64,000 nt of DNA from Chryseobacterium sp. ZHDP1. Lineage in GTDB: Bacteria; Bacteroidota; Bacteroidia; Flavobacteriales; Weeksellaceae. This document shows, in pieces, positions 8,028 through 16,485 of this stretch; positions within the stretch are counted from its first letter, which is position 1, and the number at the start of each line of letters is the position of its first letter. The stretch is taken from contig NZ_CP075682.1 in the NCBI RefSeq assembly GCF_018603435.1, positions 2,294,001-2,358,000 of the forward strand, written 5' to 3'. A model generated the notes under the pieces. The model had not been told where the DNA came from. It made no database searches and saw only the letters and a list, made by a program, of their open reading frames with translations. A program made the translations under genes and the position numbers.

Positions 8028-8826
8028 GCAGACCGCAGATTTCGTTAAAAACATCATTAAAGAAACTCCCGATTTTGCCATTGTTTTAGGCTCCGGCTTA
8101 GGCAAGCTGCAGGATGAAGTGGAAGCCATTCATACTTTAGAATACACTGAAATCCCCAACTTTCCGCAGACTACTGTTGCAGGACACGGCGGAAAACTGA
8201 TCTACGGAATTCTGGAAGGAAAAAAAGTTCTGATGATGAGCGGTCGTTTTCATTACTACGAAGGGCATTCCATAGAAACGGTGGTCTTTCCGATCCGTGT
8301 TTTTTATCTGTTGGGAATTAAAAATCTCATTCTTTCCAATGCTTCAGGCGGAATTAATCCAGACTATAAGATCGGCGATATTGCAATCATTCGGGATCAC
8401 ATCAATATGATGCCTGAACATCCTCTTCGTGGCAGAAACATCGATTCCTTCGGTCCCCGATTTGTGGATATGAGCGAACCGTACAGCAGAAAAATGATCT
8501 CCGTTGCACAAAATACTGCTTCTGAACAGAATATTGCTGTCCACCAAAGTGTGTATGTAGCTTTACAGGGACCCACTTTCGAAACTCCCGCAGAATACGG
8601 AATGATTAAAGCCATTGGCGGAGATCTTGTAGGAATGAGTACCGTTCCGGAAGTAATCGTTGCTAAACATATGGGAATGGATGTTTTCGGTATTTCTGTC
8701 GTGACCGATTTAGGCGGTCCCGATATTGCCCACTCCGTTTCTCACGAAGAAGTTCTGAACGCTGCCAATACAGCCATGCCGAATGTAATTGCAGTGGTAA
8801 AAGGTTTGGTGAAAAATTATTCATAA
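8011..8826 (+). CDS. punA: Purine-nucleoside phosphorylase (trimeric PNP family)
   Basis: A 271-aa enzyme that phosphorolyses purine nucleosides to base and (deoxy)ribose-1-phosphate. Visible motifs are GSGLG (27-31), GHGG (58-61), RFHYYEGH (79-86), NASGG (110-114) and GPTFETPAE with E191, which corresponds to Glu201 of human PNP. The position of human Asn243, which reads 6-oxopurines, is Asp233 here (VVTDLGG). In human PNP an Asn243Asp change is known to favour adenosine, so base specificity may be broader than for inosine/guanosine alone. The start ATG at 8011 lies inside the end of lpxK. Confidence 0.9.
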   Translation: MLEKIKQTADFVKNIIKETPDFAIVLGSGLGKLQDEVEAIHTLEYTEIPNFPQTTVAGHGGKLIYGILEGKKVLMMSGRFHYYEGHSIETVVFPIRVFYLLGIKNLILSNASGGINPDYKIGDIAIIRDHINMMPEHPLRGRNIDSFGPRFVDMSEPYSRKMISVAQNTASEQNIAVHQSVYVALQGPTFETPAEYGMIKAIGGDLVGMSTVPEVIVAKHMGMDVFGISVVTDLGGPDIAHSVSHEEVLNAANTAMPNVIAVVKGLVKNYS

Positions 8827-8871
8827 ACCTAAGATTATTAACAATAAACTTGTGATAAACTAATTTCAGAA

Positions 8872-9040
8872 TTAACCGCAAAAGGGACAAAAGATAATAT
8901 TAAAGCGAATTTTCAGAATAATCAAAGCGCTCAAAAGAATAAAAATCAAAGATTTTTAAAAACTATTGTGTTCTTTTTCATTGATAATAATCAACTTTAA
9001 ATAAAAAATTTAGTAGATCTTTTGTGACTTTTGCGGTTAA
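8872..9040. repeat. Intergenic inverted repeat (CCGCAAAAG family)
   Basis: Arms of 24 bases (8872-8895 and 9017-9040) match at 22 positions; the left arm reads TTAACCGCAAAAG followed by ACAAAAGAT. Between them is about 120 bp of AT-rich sequence with no gene. Related elements occur at 50723-50852 and 50886-51006. It lies after the PNP stop in the 390-bp gap before the thioredoxin-like gene. Confidence 0.75.
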
Positions 9041-9188
9041 ATAAAAGTTTAAACAGACTTAATATTTGTCGATGTTTTCAGAACGATAAAATTTGTGAAT
9101 TTTTTAATTGTAAATTCAATAGAAATCTTCAATCCAATCAATTCTTATAAAGTCATCAAAAAATCAGTACAGATTGGGCAGCATTGTC

Positions 9189-9196
9189 TAGATTTG
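9189..9196 (+). promoter_or_regulatory. -7 element TAGATTTG
   Basis: This matches TAnnTTTG and predicts transcription from about 9200. It therefore rules out the upstream TTG at 9184 as start of the next gene and supports the ATG at 9217. Confidence 0.6.
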
Positions 9197-9216
9197 CATA
9201 CATAATTTTTTTGAAC

Positions 9217-9732
9217 ATGAAAAAACTGTTGTTACTATTAATGATGGGAATTTTCGGATTAGGCTGTTCTCAGCAGACACCGAAAGTTCTGAAAAAGGGT
9301 TTCTCCAAAGAAGCTTTGGCACAGAAACTGGAAGATGAAGACGGAAAAACGGTTACCATTCAGCAGATTCTGGATCAGCATAAAGGTAAAGTTCTGGTTA
9401 TTGATTTTTGGGCAGGATGGTGCAGAGACTGTTTAAATGCGCTTCCGAAAGCCAGAGAACTGGAAGAAAAAAATAAAAACATAGATTTTGTATTTCTATC
9501 GTTAGACCGTTCCAAAGAAGGCTTTGACAGAAGTCTGGAAAAATTTGAAATGAAAGACAAAGAAAACTACTGGTTTTCTTCCGGCTGGAAAAACGATTTC
9601 AATAATTATGTTGATCTGAACTGGATTCCGAGATATATGGTGATCGATCAGAAATCTGCCATTGCAAAATATTACGCCATTACTCCGGAAGATCCTGAAA
9701 TTCAGGCTACCATTGATCAACTTTTGAAGTAA
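9217..9732 (+). CDS. TlpA-like thioredoxin-fold lipoprotein
   Basis: A 171-aa exported protein. The lipobox-like LGCS follows a hydrophobic N-terminus (MKKLLLLLMMGIFGLGCSQQ), so Cys17 is the likely lipidated residue. The thioredoxin fold carries the redox motif W-x-x-WCRDC (about residues 67-71) followed by the typical DWxxRYMVID cis-Pro region (IPRYMVID). It probably reduces or oxidises disulphides of periplasmic proteins. The promoter at 9189-9196 fixes the start at ATG 9217. It is probably monocistronic. Confidence 0.85.
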   Translation: MKKLLLLLMMGIFGLGCSQQTPKVLKKGFSKEALAQKLEDEDGKTVTIQQILDQHKGKVLVIDFWAGWCRDCLNALPKARELEEKNKNIDFVFLSLDRSKEGFDRSLEKFEMKDKENYWFSSGWKNDFNNYVDLNWIPRYMVIDQKSAIAKYYAITPEDPEIQATIDQLLK

Positions 9733-9737
9733 TTCTT

Positions 9738-9860
9738 ATTTTTACCACAAAGTAAAACAAAATTTATTCAATTGTATTTCGAAAATAAGTGAAACGGCTT
9801 TGTTTTATCTTAAAAATATTTCATTTCTATAAATCTTTGTCTATCCTTGCGATTAAATAA
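9738..9860. repeat. Decayed intergenic inverted-repeat remnant
   Basis: The segment begins TTACCACAAAG and ends CTTTGTCTATCCTTGCG, partly complementary, and contains GGCTTTGTTTTATCTTAAAAA, which matches the spacer before lpxK (about 6704-6727). No gene is present. Confidence 0.4.
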
Positions 9861-9900
9861 ATTCAGGACAAAAGAAAATAATTAAAAATACAGGAATCCA

Positions 9901-9908
9901 TATCTTTG
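9901..9908 (+). promoter_or_regulatory. -7 element TATCTTTG of the dinB promoter
   Basis: This matches TAnnTTTG. Transcription is predicted at about 9912, so the ATG at 9913 would be nearly leaderless, whereas ATG 9931 would have an 18-19 nt leader. Confidence 0.6.
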
Positions 9909-9912
9909 CGGT

Positions 9913-11007
9913 ATGGATTCTTCTTTTCCCATGCGCAAAATAATTCACGTCGATATGGACGCATTCTATGCTTCTGTGGAGCAGCATGACAATCCTGCAT
10001 TGAAAGGAAAAGCAATTGCAGTCGGAGGCGGACATCGTGGTGTGGTTTCGGCGGCAAGTTACGAAGCCAGAAAATTCGGAGTCCGTTCTGCAATGCCCAG
10101 CAAAACAGCAAAAGAAAAATGTCCGCACCTTATTTTTGTACCTCCGCGTTTTGCGCGTTATAAAGAAATTTCTAAAAAGATCCGTGAAATCTTTTATGAA
10201 TATACCGATCTGGTGGAACCGCTTTCTTTGGATGAAGCCTATCTCGATGTTACAGAAAATAAAAAAGGAATGGAATCTGCCAATCAGATCGCCAAAGAGA
10301 TCCGTCAGAAAATTTTTGCCGAAACCGGACTTACTGCTTCCGCCGGAATTTCTGTGAATAAATTTTTAGCCAAAGTTGCTTCAGATATCAACAAACCTAA
10401 CGGACAAAAAACCATTCATCCCGACAAAATCGAAGGTTTTCTGGAAGAACTTCCGGTAGAAAAATTTTACGGAGTCGGAAAAGTAACGGCTAATAAAATG
10501 TTCAGCTTAGGCATTTACAAAGGGAAAGATTTAAAGAAAAGATCCATTGAAGATTTAACAAGACTGTTCGGAAAATCCGGAGCTTATTATTACAACGTGG
10601 TTCGCGGAATTCATCATTCGGAAGTAAAACCGCACCGCATCCAGAAAAGTGTGGCAGTAGAAAGAACTTTTTTTGAAGATCTTTTTGATGAACAGCAGGT
10701 CAATGAAAAACTGGAAAGCCTGAGTGAAGAGCTTCACACACGCTTACAGAAAAATAATATTCTCGGAAGGTCTTTAACTTTAAAAATTAAATACAAAGAT
10801 TTCTCACTGTATACAAGAAGCATTACCAAAGAAGAATATTTTTCCTCTGCCGAACAATATTTCAATACCGGAAAAAAACTTTGGGAACTGAGACCTTTCG
10901 ATAAACCGGTGAGACTGTTGGGATTATCTCTCTCCCACCTCAATACCGAAGAAAAAAAACAGGTTTCCGTTCAACTAAAAATTCCGTTTAAAGAATTCGA
11001 AGACTGA
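9913..11007 (+). CDS. dinB: DNA polymerase IV (Y-family translesion polymerase)
   Basis: A 364-aa Y-family polymerase of normal length. The catalytic carboxylates are in HVDMDAFYASVEQ (Asp14, Asp16) and SLDEAYLDV (about 103-111). The helix-hairpin-helix thumb region (VEKFYGVGKVTANKMFSLG, about 178-196) and the C-terminal little-finger domain are intact, so it should be active in error-prone bypass synthesis. Two starts are possible: ATG 9913, kept here, and ATG 9931 (MRKIIH). The promoter at 9901-9908 fits leaderless translation from 9913 or an 18-base leader for 9931. No LexA-type site is evident to me. Confidence 0.93.
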   Translation: MDSSFPMRKIIHVDMDAFYASVEQHDNPALKGKAIAVGGGHRGVVSAASYEARKFGVRSAMPSKTAKEKCPHLIFVPPRFARYKEISKKIREIFYEYTDLVEPLSLDEAYLDVTENKKGMESANQIAKEIRQKIFAETGLTASAGISVNKFLAKVASDINKPNGQKTIHPDKIEGFLEELPVEKFYGVGKVTANKMFSLGIYKGKDLKKRSIEDLTRLFGKSGAYYYNVVRGIHHSEVKPHRIQKSVAVERTFFEDLFDEQQVNEKLESLSEELHTRLQKNNILGRSLTLKIKYKDFSLYTRSITKEEYFSSAEQYFNTGKKLWELRPFDKPVRLLGLSLSHLNTEEKKQVSVQLKIPFKEFED

Positions 11008-11054
11008 TAATCCGGATTTTTTCACTAAATTGTAGTAACCAAATTTTACAATTT

Positions 11055-12527
11055 ATGAATGAAACGATGATTCAGTATTTCCACTGGTATACAGAAGGAG
11101 ACAGCAAACTGTGGAAAGAAGCAGAACAAAACGCAAAATATTTAGCCGGACTCGGCATTACATCCGTCTGGTTTCCGCCCGCTTACAAAGGCGCAACAGG
11201 AGGTCACTCTATTGGCTACGACGCTTACGATCTCTATGATCTCGGAGAATTTGATCAGAAAGGAACGATTCCCACCAAATACGGCACGAAAGAAGATTAT
11301 ATTAAAGCGATAAAAGCGCTTAAAGAAAACAATATTAAAGTAATTGTAGATATTGTACTTGGACATAAAGGCGGCGGCGATGAACTGGAAACCTTTAAAG
11401 CATTAAAAGTAGACGAAGAAAACAGAGAAAAAATAATCTCGGATGAAATAGAAATACAGTCTTATACTAAATTCACCTTTCCCGGAAGAAATAAAAAATA
11501 TTCTGAATTTGAATGGAACTTCACCTGCTTTAGCGGTGTAGATTATGCAGAAGGAATGGATTCGCAGATTTTTAAAATTAAAAATGAATACGGAACCGAC
11601 TGGGAAGAAATGATCGACGATGAGAAAGGAAATTACGATTATCTGATGTACAATGATGTAGAGCACAGAAATCCTTTCGTGCGCGAGGAACTGAACAACT
11701 GGGCAAAATGGTACTTTGATGAAACCGATTTCGACGGAGTTCGACTGGATGCCTTAAAGCATATTTCATTTGATTTTTATAAAGAATGGCTTACTTTGCT
11801 TCGTTCCAATACCGGAAAAAATATTTTTGCGGTCGGCGAATACTGGGCTCCCGGATATCTGAATCTCTTGCAGAAATACATAGAAGTTACCGAAGGATGC
11901 ATGAGTCTGTTCGACAGTTCTCTACAGAATAGTTTCCATACCGCTTCCAACGAAGGAAATTCTTACGATTTGCGGAGAATTTTTGACGAAAGCCTTACTC
12001 AGGCAGATCCGCTTCACTCGGTAAGTCTTGTGGATAATCATGACACGCAGCCTTTACAGGATCTTGAAGCTCCAGTTGAAGAATGGTTCAAACCTTTGGC
12101 GTATGCACTGATTCTGCTGAGAAAAGACGGTTATCCGTGTGTGTTTTATCCGGATCTCTACGGAGCGCATTATGTGGATAAAGATAAGGAAGGCAATGAT
12201 CAGGAAATATTTTTAAATAAAGTGGACGGTATTGAAGAACTTCTGAAAGCAAGAAAAAACAATGCTTACGGCGAACAGAGAGATTATTTTGAGGATGCCA
12301 ATTGTCTGGGCTGGGTTCGTGAAGGCGATGAGGAACATTCCGGATGTGCAGTTGTTTTAAGCAATAAAGACGCGTACGAAAAACCAATGGAAATGGGCGA
12401 AAGATATATCGGACAAACGTTTTATGATGCATTGGGAAGATTTGAAGATAAAATTACCATCGATGAAAACGGTTGGGGAAATTTCCCGGTTCCGGCAGGA
12501 AATGTGAGTGTCTGGCTTGCTGAATAA
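11055..12527 (+). CDS. Cytoplasmic alpha-amylase (GH13)
   Basis: A 490-aa GH13 alpha-amylase without signal peptide, similar to the AmyA/AmyS intracellular type (GH13_5). It hydrolyses internal alpha-1,4 glucan bonds. The catalytic triad is visible: nucleophile Asp232 in DGVRLDALKH, acid/base Glu262 in AVGEYW and Asp330 in VDNHDTQP; the family motif VDIVLGHKGGGDE lies at about 98-110. The short B domain (about 105-200) and C-terminal beta domain are complete. It lies 47 bp after dinB, but the functions are unrelated, so co-transcription would be incidental. Confidence 0.92.
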   Translation: MNETMIQYFHWYTEGDSKLWKEAEQNAKYLAGLGITSVWFPPAYKGATGGHSIGYDAYDLYDLGEFDQKGTIPTKYGTKEDYIKAIKALKENNIKVIVDIVLGHKGGGDELETFKALKVDEENREKIISDEIEIQSYTKFTFPGRNKKYSEFEWNFTCFSGVDYAEGMDSQIFKIKNEYGTDWEEMIDDEKGNYDYLMYNDVEHRNPFVREELNNWAKWYFDETDFDGVRLDALKHISFDFYKEWLTLLRSNTGKNIFAVGEYWAPGYLNLLQKYIEVTEGCMSLFDSSLQNSFHTASNEGNSYDLRRIFDESLTQADPLHSVSLVDNHDTQPLQDLEAPVEEWFKPLAYALILLRKDGYPCVFYPDLYGAHYVDKDKEGNDQEIFLNKVDGIEELLKARKNNAYGEQRDYFEDANCLGWVREGDEEHSGCAVVLSNKDAYEKPMEMGERYIGQTFYDALGRFEDKITIDENGWGNFPVPAGNVSVWLAE

Positions 12528-12528
12528 T

Positions 12529-12690
12529 TTGAACACGAATATCACAAATGGCTTTCACAAATGACACGAATACTTTTGCAAATAGCACAATTTTAAATGA
12601 ATCTATCTAAAATTACTTTGTGAATATTCGTGAAAATATTTGTGACATTTGTGTTTAAAAAATGTAGAAAATTCGTGGTATTCGTGTTTA
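12529..12690. repeat. Intergenic inverted repeat (ACACGAAT/CACAAAT family)
   Basis: The left half reads GAACACGAATATCACAAATG and continues with CACAAATGACACGAAT; the right half ends in ATTCGTGGTATTCGTGTTTA. Inside it GAATATTCGTG and ATTTGTGACATTTGTGTTTA mirror the left half. It is related to 5772-5880. It separates the convergent amylase and esterase genes and could fold as a long stem in both mRNAs. Confidence 0.7.
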
Positions 12691-12700
12691 AAAAATAAAA

Positions 12701-14029
12701 CTAAACTTTTCGGAGTTCAAGAATTTCCGGTCGCTCAGAGTGATCGGAAATTTTTCCTGTTCTTGCAAATTCCGCCCACAATGCGCGAAGTTTTTTTCCG
12801 TTTTCCTGAATGTGTTTCCACGGAACATCTTTTAAAAGTTCTGCCGATTTCCATGCTTCCTGATTTTCGAAAATCAAAGGAAGATCTACACAGTGGGAAG
12901 CTCCGATATAATTATTTTTCAGAACGGACTTAATTTTAAACCGGTAAATATTTCCGCCGCCTGAAGCATAATTTTCAGCAAAAATCTCTGCTGGTTTTTC
13001 ATAAATGGATTCCGTTGTTTTACGAACGATTTTGTTGAGAATTTTTTCGTGGAGATAAGTATAAAGTCCTTCCTGAGCCGTTTTTACATAAAAAGCAGTT
13101 TCGTCATGACTGGAACCGATCAATACATCATATTTTTTTGCATTCTCTTTCCATTTCGGCAGACTTTCTTCTTCCGTGCACAAAGGGGCAAAACCATATT
13201 GCGTACAGAAAGGCATCGCCGTTTTTAAACCATATTTTCTGAATGAGGGTAAAAATTTCACGTATTCATCCACCATTTTCAGGGGATCTTTTTCATCTTT
13301 CAGAAAATCGGTCTTCCTGAAAAATTCTAAAGACATTTTACTTCTTTTCATCCTGAAACCAAGCGGTGCGCTTTGGATAATGGCTCTTTTAAACAATCCA
13401 TCAATTCCTTCGGAAATCATCAGATGTGCAATCGCATCGCCTCCGGAAGACTGCCCGAAAAGGGTAATATTTTCCGGATTTCCGCCAAAACTATGAATAT
13501 TTTTCTGAATCCATTTCAGAGATTCCATGATATCAAACAAGCCTAAATTGGCAGGTCTTTCTTCGTTTCCTCCCAAAAATCCGAAAAGTCCGAGACGATA
13601 TGTAATGGAAACAACGATAAGATTCTGCTCTTTTACCCAAACCGAAGGATCGGAAGTGGGCAGATCTCCACAGCCAATTTCATAGGAACCTCCGTGAATC
13701 CACACTACCACCGGAAGTTTTTCATTTGCCTCAAAATTTTCCGGACGGGTAATTGTTAAAAACTGAGGAGATTCATCGGGTTCGAAATGCTCCACATTCG
13801 TTTTCTGGATCAATCTTTCCAGCAGTGGACTGATGTGTTGAGGACAGACCGGTGTTTTATCCGGAATTTCGTGAGTCTGAATATCTTCTACAGGAACGGG
13901 CTTTTTATATCTTTCTGATCTCGCGTAACGGATGCTTTTCGCTTTGATCACCCCGTTTGTTTTTATAGCAGGTATTTTACCGATAGAAGTATGAAAAGTA
14001 TGAATTCCTGTATTTTGCTGTAGCGTCAT
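12701..14029 (-). CDS. Carboxylesterase type B family protein
   Basis: A 442-aa alpha/beta hydrolase of the carboxylesterase/lipase (type B) family, slightly shorter than the usual 480-550. The oxyanion loop HGGSYEIG starts at residue 112 and the nucleophile elbow is GQSSGG with Ser194. The catalytic histidine is probably in GASHCVDLPLIFEN near the C-terminus. There is no signal peptide, so it acts in the cytoplasm on small esters. It is monocistronic, converges with the amylase gene and has a repeat after its stop. Confidence 0.88.
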   Translation of the reverse strand: MTLQQNTGIHTFHTSIGKIPAIKTNGVIKAKSIRYARSERYKKPVPVEDIQTHEIPDKTPVCPQHISPLLERLIQKTNVEHFEPDESPQFLTITRPENFEANEKLPVVVWIHGGSYEIGCGDLPTSDPSVWVKEQNLIVVSITYRLGLFGFLGGNEERPANLGLFDIMESLKWIQKNIHSFGGNPENITLFGQSSGGDAIAHLMISEGIDGLFKRAIIQSAPLGFRMKRSKMSLEFFRKTDFLKDEKDPLKMVDEYVKFLPSFRKYGLKTAMPFCTQYGFAPLCTEEESLPKWKENAKKYDVLIGSSHDETAFYVKTAQEGLYTYLHEKILNKIVRKTTESIYEKPAEIFAENYASGGGNIYRFKIKSVLKNNYIGASHCVDLPLIFENQEAWKSAELLKDVPWKHIQENGKKLRALWAEFARTGKISDHSERPEILELRKV

Positions 14030-14181
14030 GATGAAACAAAATTTTTCTGCTTTTTAAATGTAGTAATTTTCTTAATTTAATGAAACATCAATGTCCCTGT
14101 TTTAGACAATTTTTCACAAATAAATTCTTAAAATCACTTAAGTAAGCAATGAAATATTGTTCTGGTTTTTACTTCAACCAA

Positions 14182-15084
14182 TCAGTTTAAAGATTTATAT
14201 TCACTTGGGGAAACGCCTACTTTGCTTTTAAAAAGCCTTGTAAAATGCTGCGGATATTTGAATCCCAGATTGTACGAAATTTCACTGATGGATTTGGCGG
14301 AATCGAAAATCTGGTCTTTTGCCACATCAATCAGTTTATTGTGGATGAATTCCTGAGCGGAAACACCCAGTTCTTTTTTAATTAAATCTCCAAAATAATT
14401 CGCTGAAAGATTAAGCTGTTCTGCAAAGTAATTTACCATAGGAAAGCCTATATTTTTAGGCTTTTCGGAGGTGAGATAATCGTTCAGAAGAGTTTCAAAT
14501 TTTCCGATGACTCCCTGATTGATATGATCTCTGGTGATAAACTGTCGGTCGTAAAACCGCATACAGTAATTCAGGAAAAGCTCGATATTATTTACAATTA
14601 AAGATTTACTGTGTTTATCAATTGTCTGTTCCAGTTCGTGCTTGATATTTTTAAAACATTCAAGAATAATTTCTCTTTCTTTTTCTGAAAGATGCAGTGC
14701 TTCATGAACTTCATAGGAGAAAAAATTATAGTCTTTGATATTTTTTCCAAGGTTGGTTCCTTTTAATAAATCAGGATGAAAAATAAGAGCAAAACCGGCT
14801 GGCTGAATGTAGGTACCTGCATTAGAAATTCCGTACGTCTGTCCGGGAGCAATAAAAACCAGTGTTCCTTCCTGATAATCGTAGCTGTGTTTTCCGTACT
14901 GCATATCGCCACACATCACATCTTTTAAAAAGACCGTGTAAAAACCGAACTGTCTCAAATGCTGACAAATGGGATCGGATTTGGAAAAATCGATTACACT
15001 TACCAAAGGATGTAACGTCTCGTGATTCAGCATTTTATTGTATTCTGAAACCGTATTGTAGATTTCAACCTCCTGATTTTTCAT
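14182..15084 (-). CDS. AraC family transcriptional regulator
   Basis: About 300 aa. The N-terminal half is a cupin-like ligand domain; the C-terminal 100 residues carry the two helix-turn-helix motifs of AraC/XylS proteins (LNLSANYFGDLIKKELG and ISEISYNLGFKYPQHFTRLFKSKVGVSPSEYK). An upstream ATG at 15105 exists, but a -7 element on this strand (15107-15114) would start transcription at about 15103, so the ATG at 15084 (MKNQEVEIYN) is preferred. It is divergent from the alcohol dehydrogenase gene, its likely target. Confidence 0.88.
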   Translation of the reverse strand: MKNQEVEIYNTVSEYNKMLNHETLHPLVSVIDFSKSDPICQHLRQFGFYTVFLKDVMCGDMQYGKHSYDYQEGTLVFIAPGQTYGISNAGTYIQPAGFALIFHPDLLKGTNLGKNIKDYNFFSYEVHEALHLSEKEREIILECFKNIKHELEQTIDKHSKSLIVNNIELFLNYCMRFYDRQFITRDHINQGVIGKFETLLNDYLTSEKPKNIGFPMVNYFAEQLNLSANYFGDLIKKELGVSAQEFIHNKLIDVAKDQIFDSAKSISEISYNLGFKYPQHFTRLFKSKVGVSPSEYKSLN

Positions 15085-15106
15085 GAAGTAAATTTTAATT
15101 GCCATT

Positions 15107-15114
15107 CAAAATTA
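15107..15114 (-). promoter_or_regulatory. -7 element TAATTTTG of the araC-type gene
   Basis: The minus strand reads TAATTTTG, matching TAnnTTTG. It supports the downstream start at 15084. No good -33 element is seen, which would fit an activated or weak promoter. Confidence 0.5.
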
Positions 15115-15281
15115 CCACTTTTAAAGAGACATTTTATTTCGTCTGTAAAATTGGTACATCTTTCCGTAATTTATATAAGATGATTTGTTCTAAAAGGTTC
15201 GAATTTTGCAGCTAGGAAAATAACGAATTCCCTATTCTGAATCAAAGAATAAACTAATCAAAATAATTAATACTAAACAAA

Positions 15282-16337
15282 ATGAGTACATTCACAGTAA
15301 AAGCTTACGGAGCAGAATCCAAGACTGCCGATTTACAGGAATTAAATATTGCAAGAAGAGAAGTAACAGCAAAAGACGTAGAAATTGAAATTCTATACTG
15401 CGGCGTTTGCCACTCCGATCTTCACACCGCAAGAAACGACTGGGGCGGATCAATGTATCCTGTAGTTCCGGGACATGAAATTGTAGGGAGAATTACAAAT
15501 GTAGGAAATGAAGTTTCTAAATTTAAGGTCGGAGATCTTGCGGCAGTCGGCTGTATGGTAGATTCTTGCGGCGAGTGCGAAAGCTGCAAACACGATCTTG
15601 AGCAATATTGCCAGAATGGTTTCACAGGAACTTACAACGGGCCGGACAAACATTTGGGAGGTCATACTTTCGGCGGATATTCTCAGAAAGTAGTTGTAGA
15701 TGAACATTTCGTATTAAGCGTTCCTGAAAACTTAGATTTAGCGGCTGTTGCTCCTCTTCTTTGTGCAGGAATTACAACATGGTCTCCGTTAAGACACTGG
15801 AATGTAGGTCCTGATTCTAAAGTTGCTGTTGTAGGTTTGGGAGGTTTGGGACACATGGCGATTAAACTGGCAAAAGGTTTGGGCGCTGAAGTAACATTAT
15901 TCTCACGAACTCCGGGAAAAACGGAAGATGCTAAAAAACTGGGAGCAGATCATGTGGTGATTTCCACAGAACAGGATCAGATGGATGCTGTAAAAGGAAA
16001 ATTTGATGTGATTATTGATACTGTTCCTTATGAACACGACATTAATCCTTACATGCAGACTGTTGCTTTAAACGGAACTCTGGTTATGGTAGGATTTGTA
16101 GGGGAATTCGAGAATGAGGCTCCAAGTACAAGACCGCTTATTTTCCAGCGCCGTTCTGTTGCCGGATCTTTAATCGGAGGAATTGCCGAAACTCAGGAAC
16201 TTTTGGATTTCTGCGGAAAACATAATATTGTATCGGATATTGAATTAATCAAAATGCAGGATATTAATGAAGCGTATGACAGAATGCTGAAAAGCGACGT
16301 GAAATACCGTTTCGTGATTGATATGCAATCTTTGTAA
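15282..16337 (+). CDS. Zinc-dependent NAD(P)-dependent alcohol dehydrogenase
   Basis: A 351-aa medium-chain dehydrogenase of the cinnamyl-alcohol dehydrogenase/YahK type, which reduces a wide range of aldehydes with NADPH. Catalytic zinc ligands are visible: Cys40 in CGVCHSDLH, His65-Glu66 in VPGHE and a Cys in LLCAGITTW; the structural zinc loop is CGECESCKHDLEQYC (96-110). The nucleotide-binding loop is GLGGLGHMAIKLAKGLG. It is divergent from an AraC-type regulator with a 197-bp spacer, a layout that suggests control by it. A terminator follows. Confidence 0.92.
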   Translation: MSTFTVKAYGAESKTADLQELNIARREVTAKDVEIEILYCGVCHSDLHTARNDWGGSMYPVVPGHEIVGRITNVGNEVSKFKVGDLAAVGCMVDSCGECESCKHDLEQYCQNGFTGTYNGPDKHLGGHTFGGYSQKVVVDEHFVLSVPENLDLAAVAPLLCAGITTWSPLRHWNVGPDSKVAVVGLGGLGHMAIKLAKGLGAEVTLFSRTPGKTEDAKKLGADHVVISTEQDQMDAVKGKFDVIIDTVPYEHDINPYMQTVALNGTLVMVGFVGEFENEAPSTRPLIFQRRSVAGSLIGGIAETQELLDFCGKHNIVSDIELIKMQDINEAYDRMLKSDVKYRFVIDMQSL

Positions 16338-16360
16338 TTCTTTGTATATTGCTAACTAAG

Positions 16361-16382
16361 GCTCTCTTCGGAGGGCTTTTTT
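16361..16382 (+). terminator. Intrinsic terminator of the alcohol dehydrogenase gene
   Basis: GCTCTC-TTCG-GAGGGC hairpin (16361-16376, one G-U pair) followed by six T residues, 24 bp after the stop. Confidence 0.85.
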
Positions 16383-16395
16383 GTTGACGGTTGGT

Positions 16396-16439
16396 GGTTT
16401 ATGGTTTATGGTTTATGGTTTATGGTTTATGGTTTATGG
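16396..16439. repeat. Heptanucleotide microsatellite (GGTTTAT)x6
   Basis: Six perfect copies of GGTTTAT plus GG. It lies between two convergent gene ends. Such 7-mer tracts can change copy number by slippage, but here no reading frame or promoter would be switched. Confidence 0.9.
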
Positions 16440-16451
16440 AAATTAAGCTTT

Positions 16452-16485
16452 CTGATGGTTAAATTTTTCTGATGGTTAAATTTTT
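16452..16485. repeat. 17-bp tandem duplication at the 3' end of the hxlR-type gene
   Basis: Two exact copies of CTGATGGTTAAATTTTT (16452-16468 and 16469-16485). The second copy ends inside the stop codon of the HxlR gene (16484-16486). Confidence 0.85.

Noticed and set aside
9184..9216. TTG start for the thioredoxin-like lipoprotein
   Set aside because: The -7 element at 9189-9196 lies downstream of it, and the ATG at 9217 begins a perfect lipoprotein signal.
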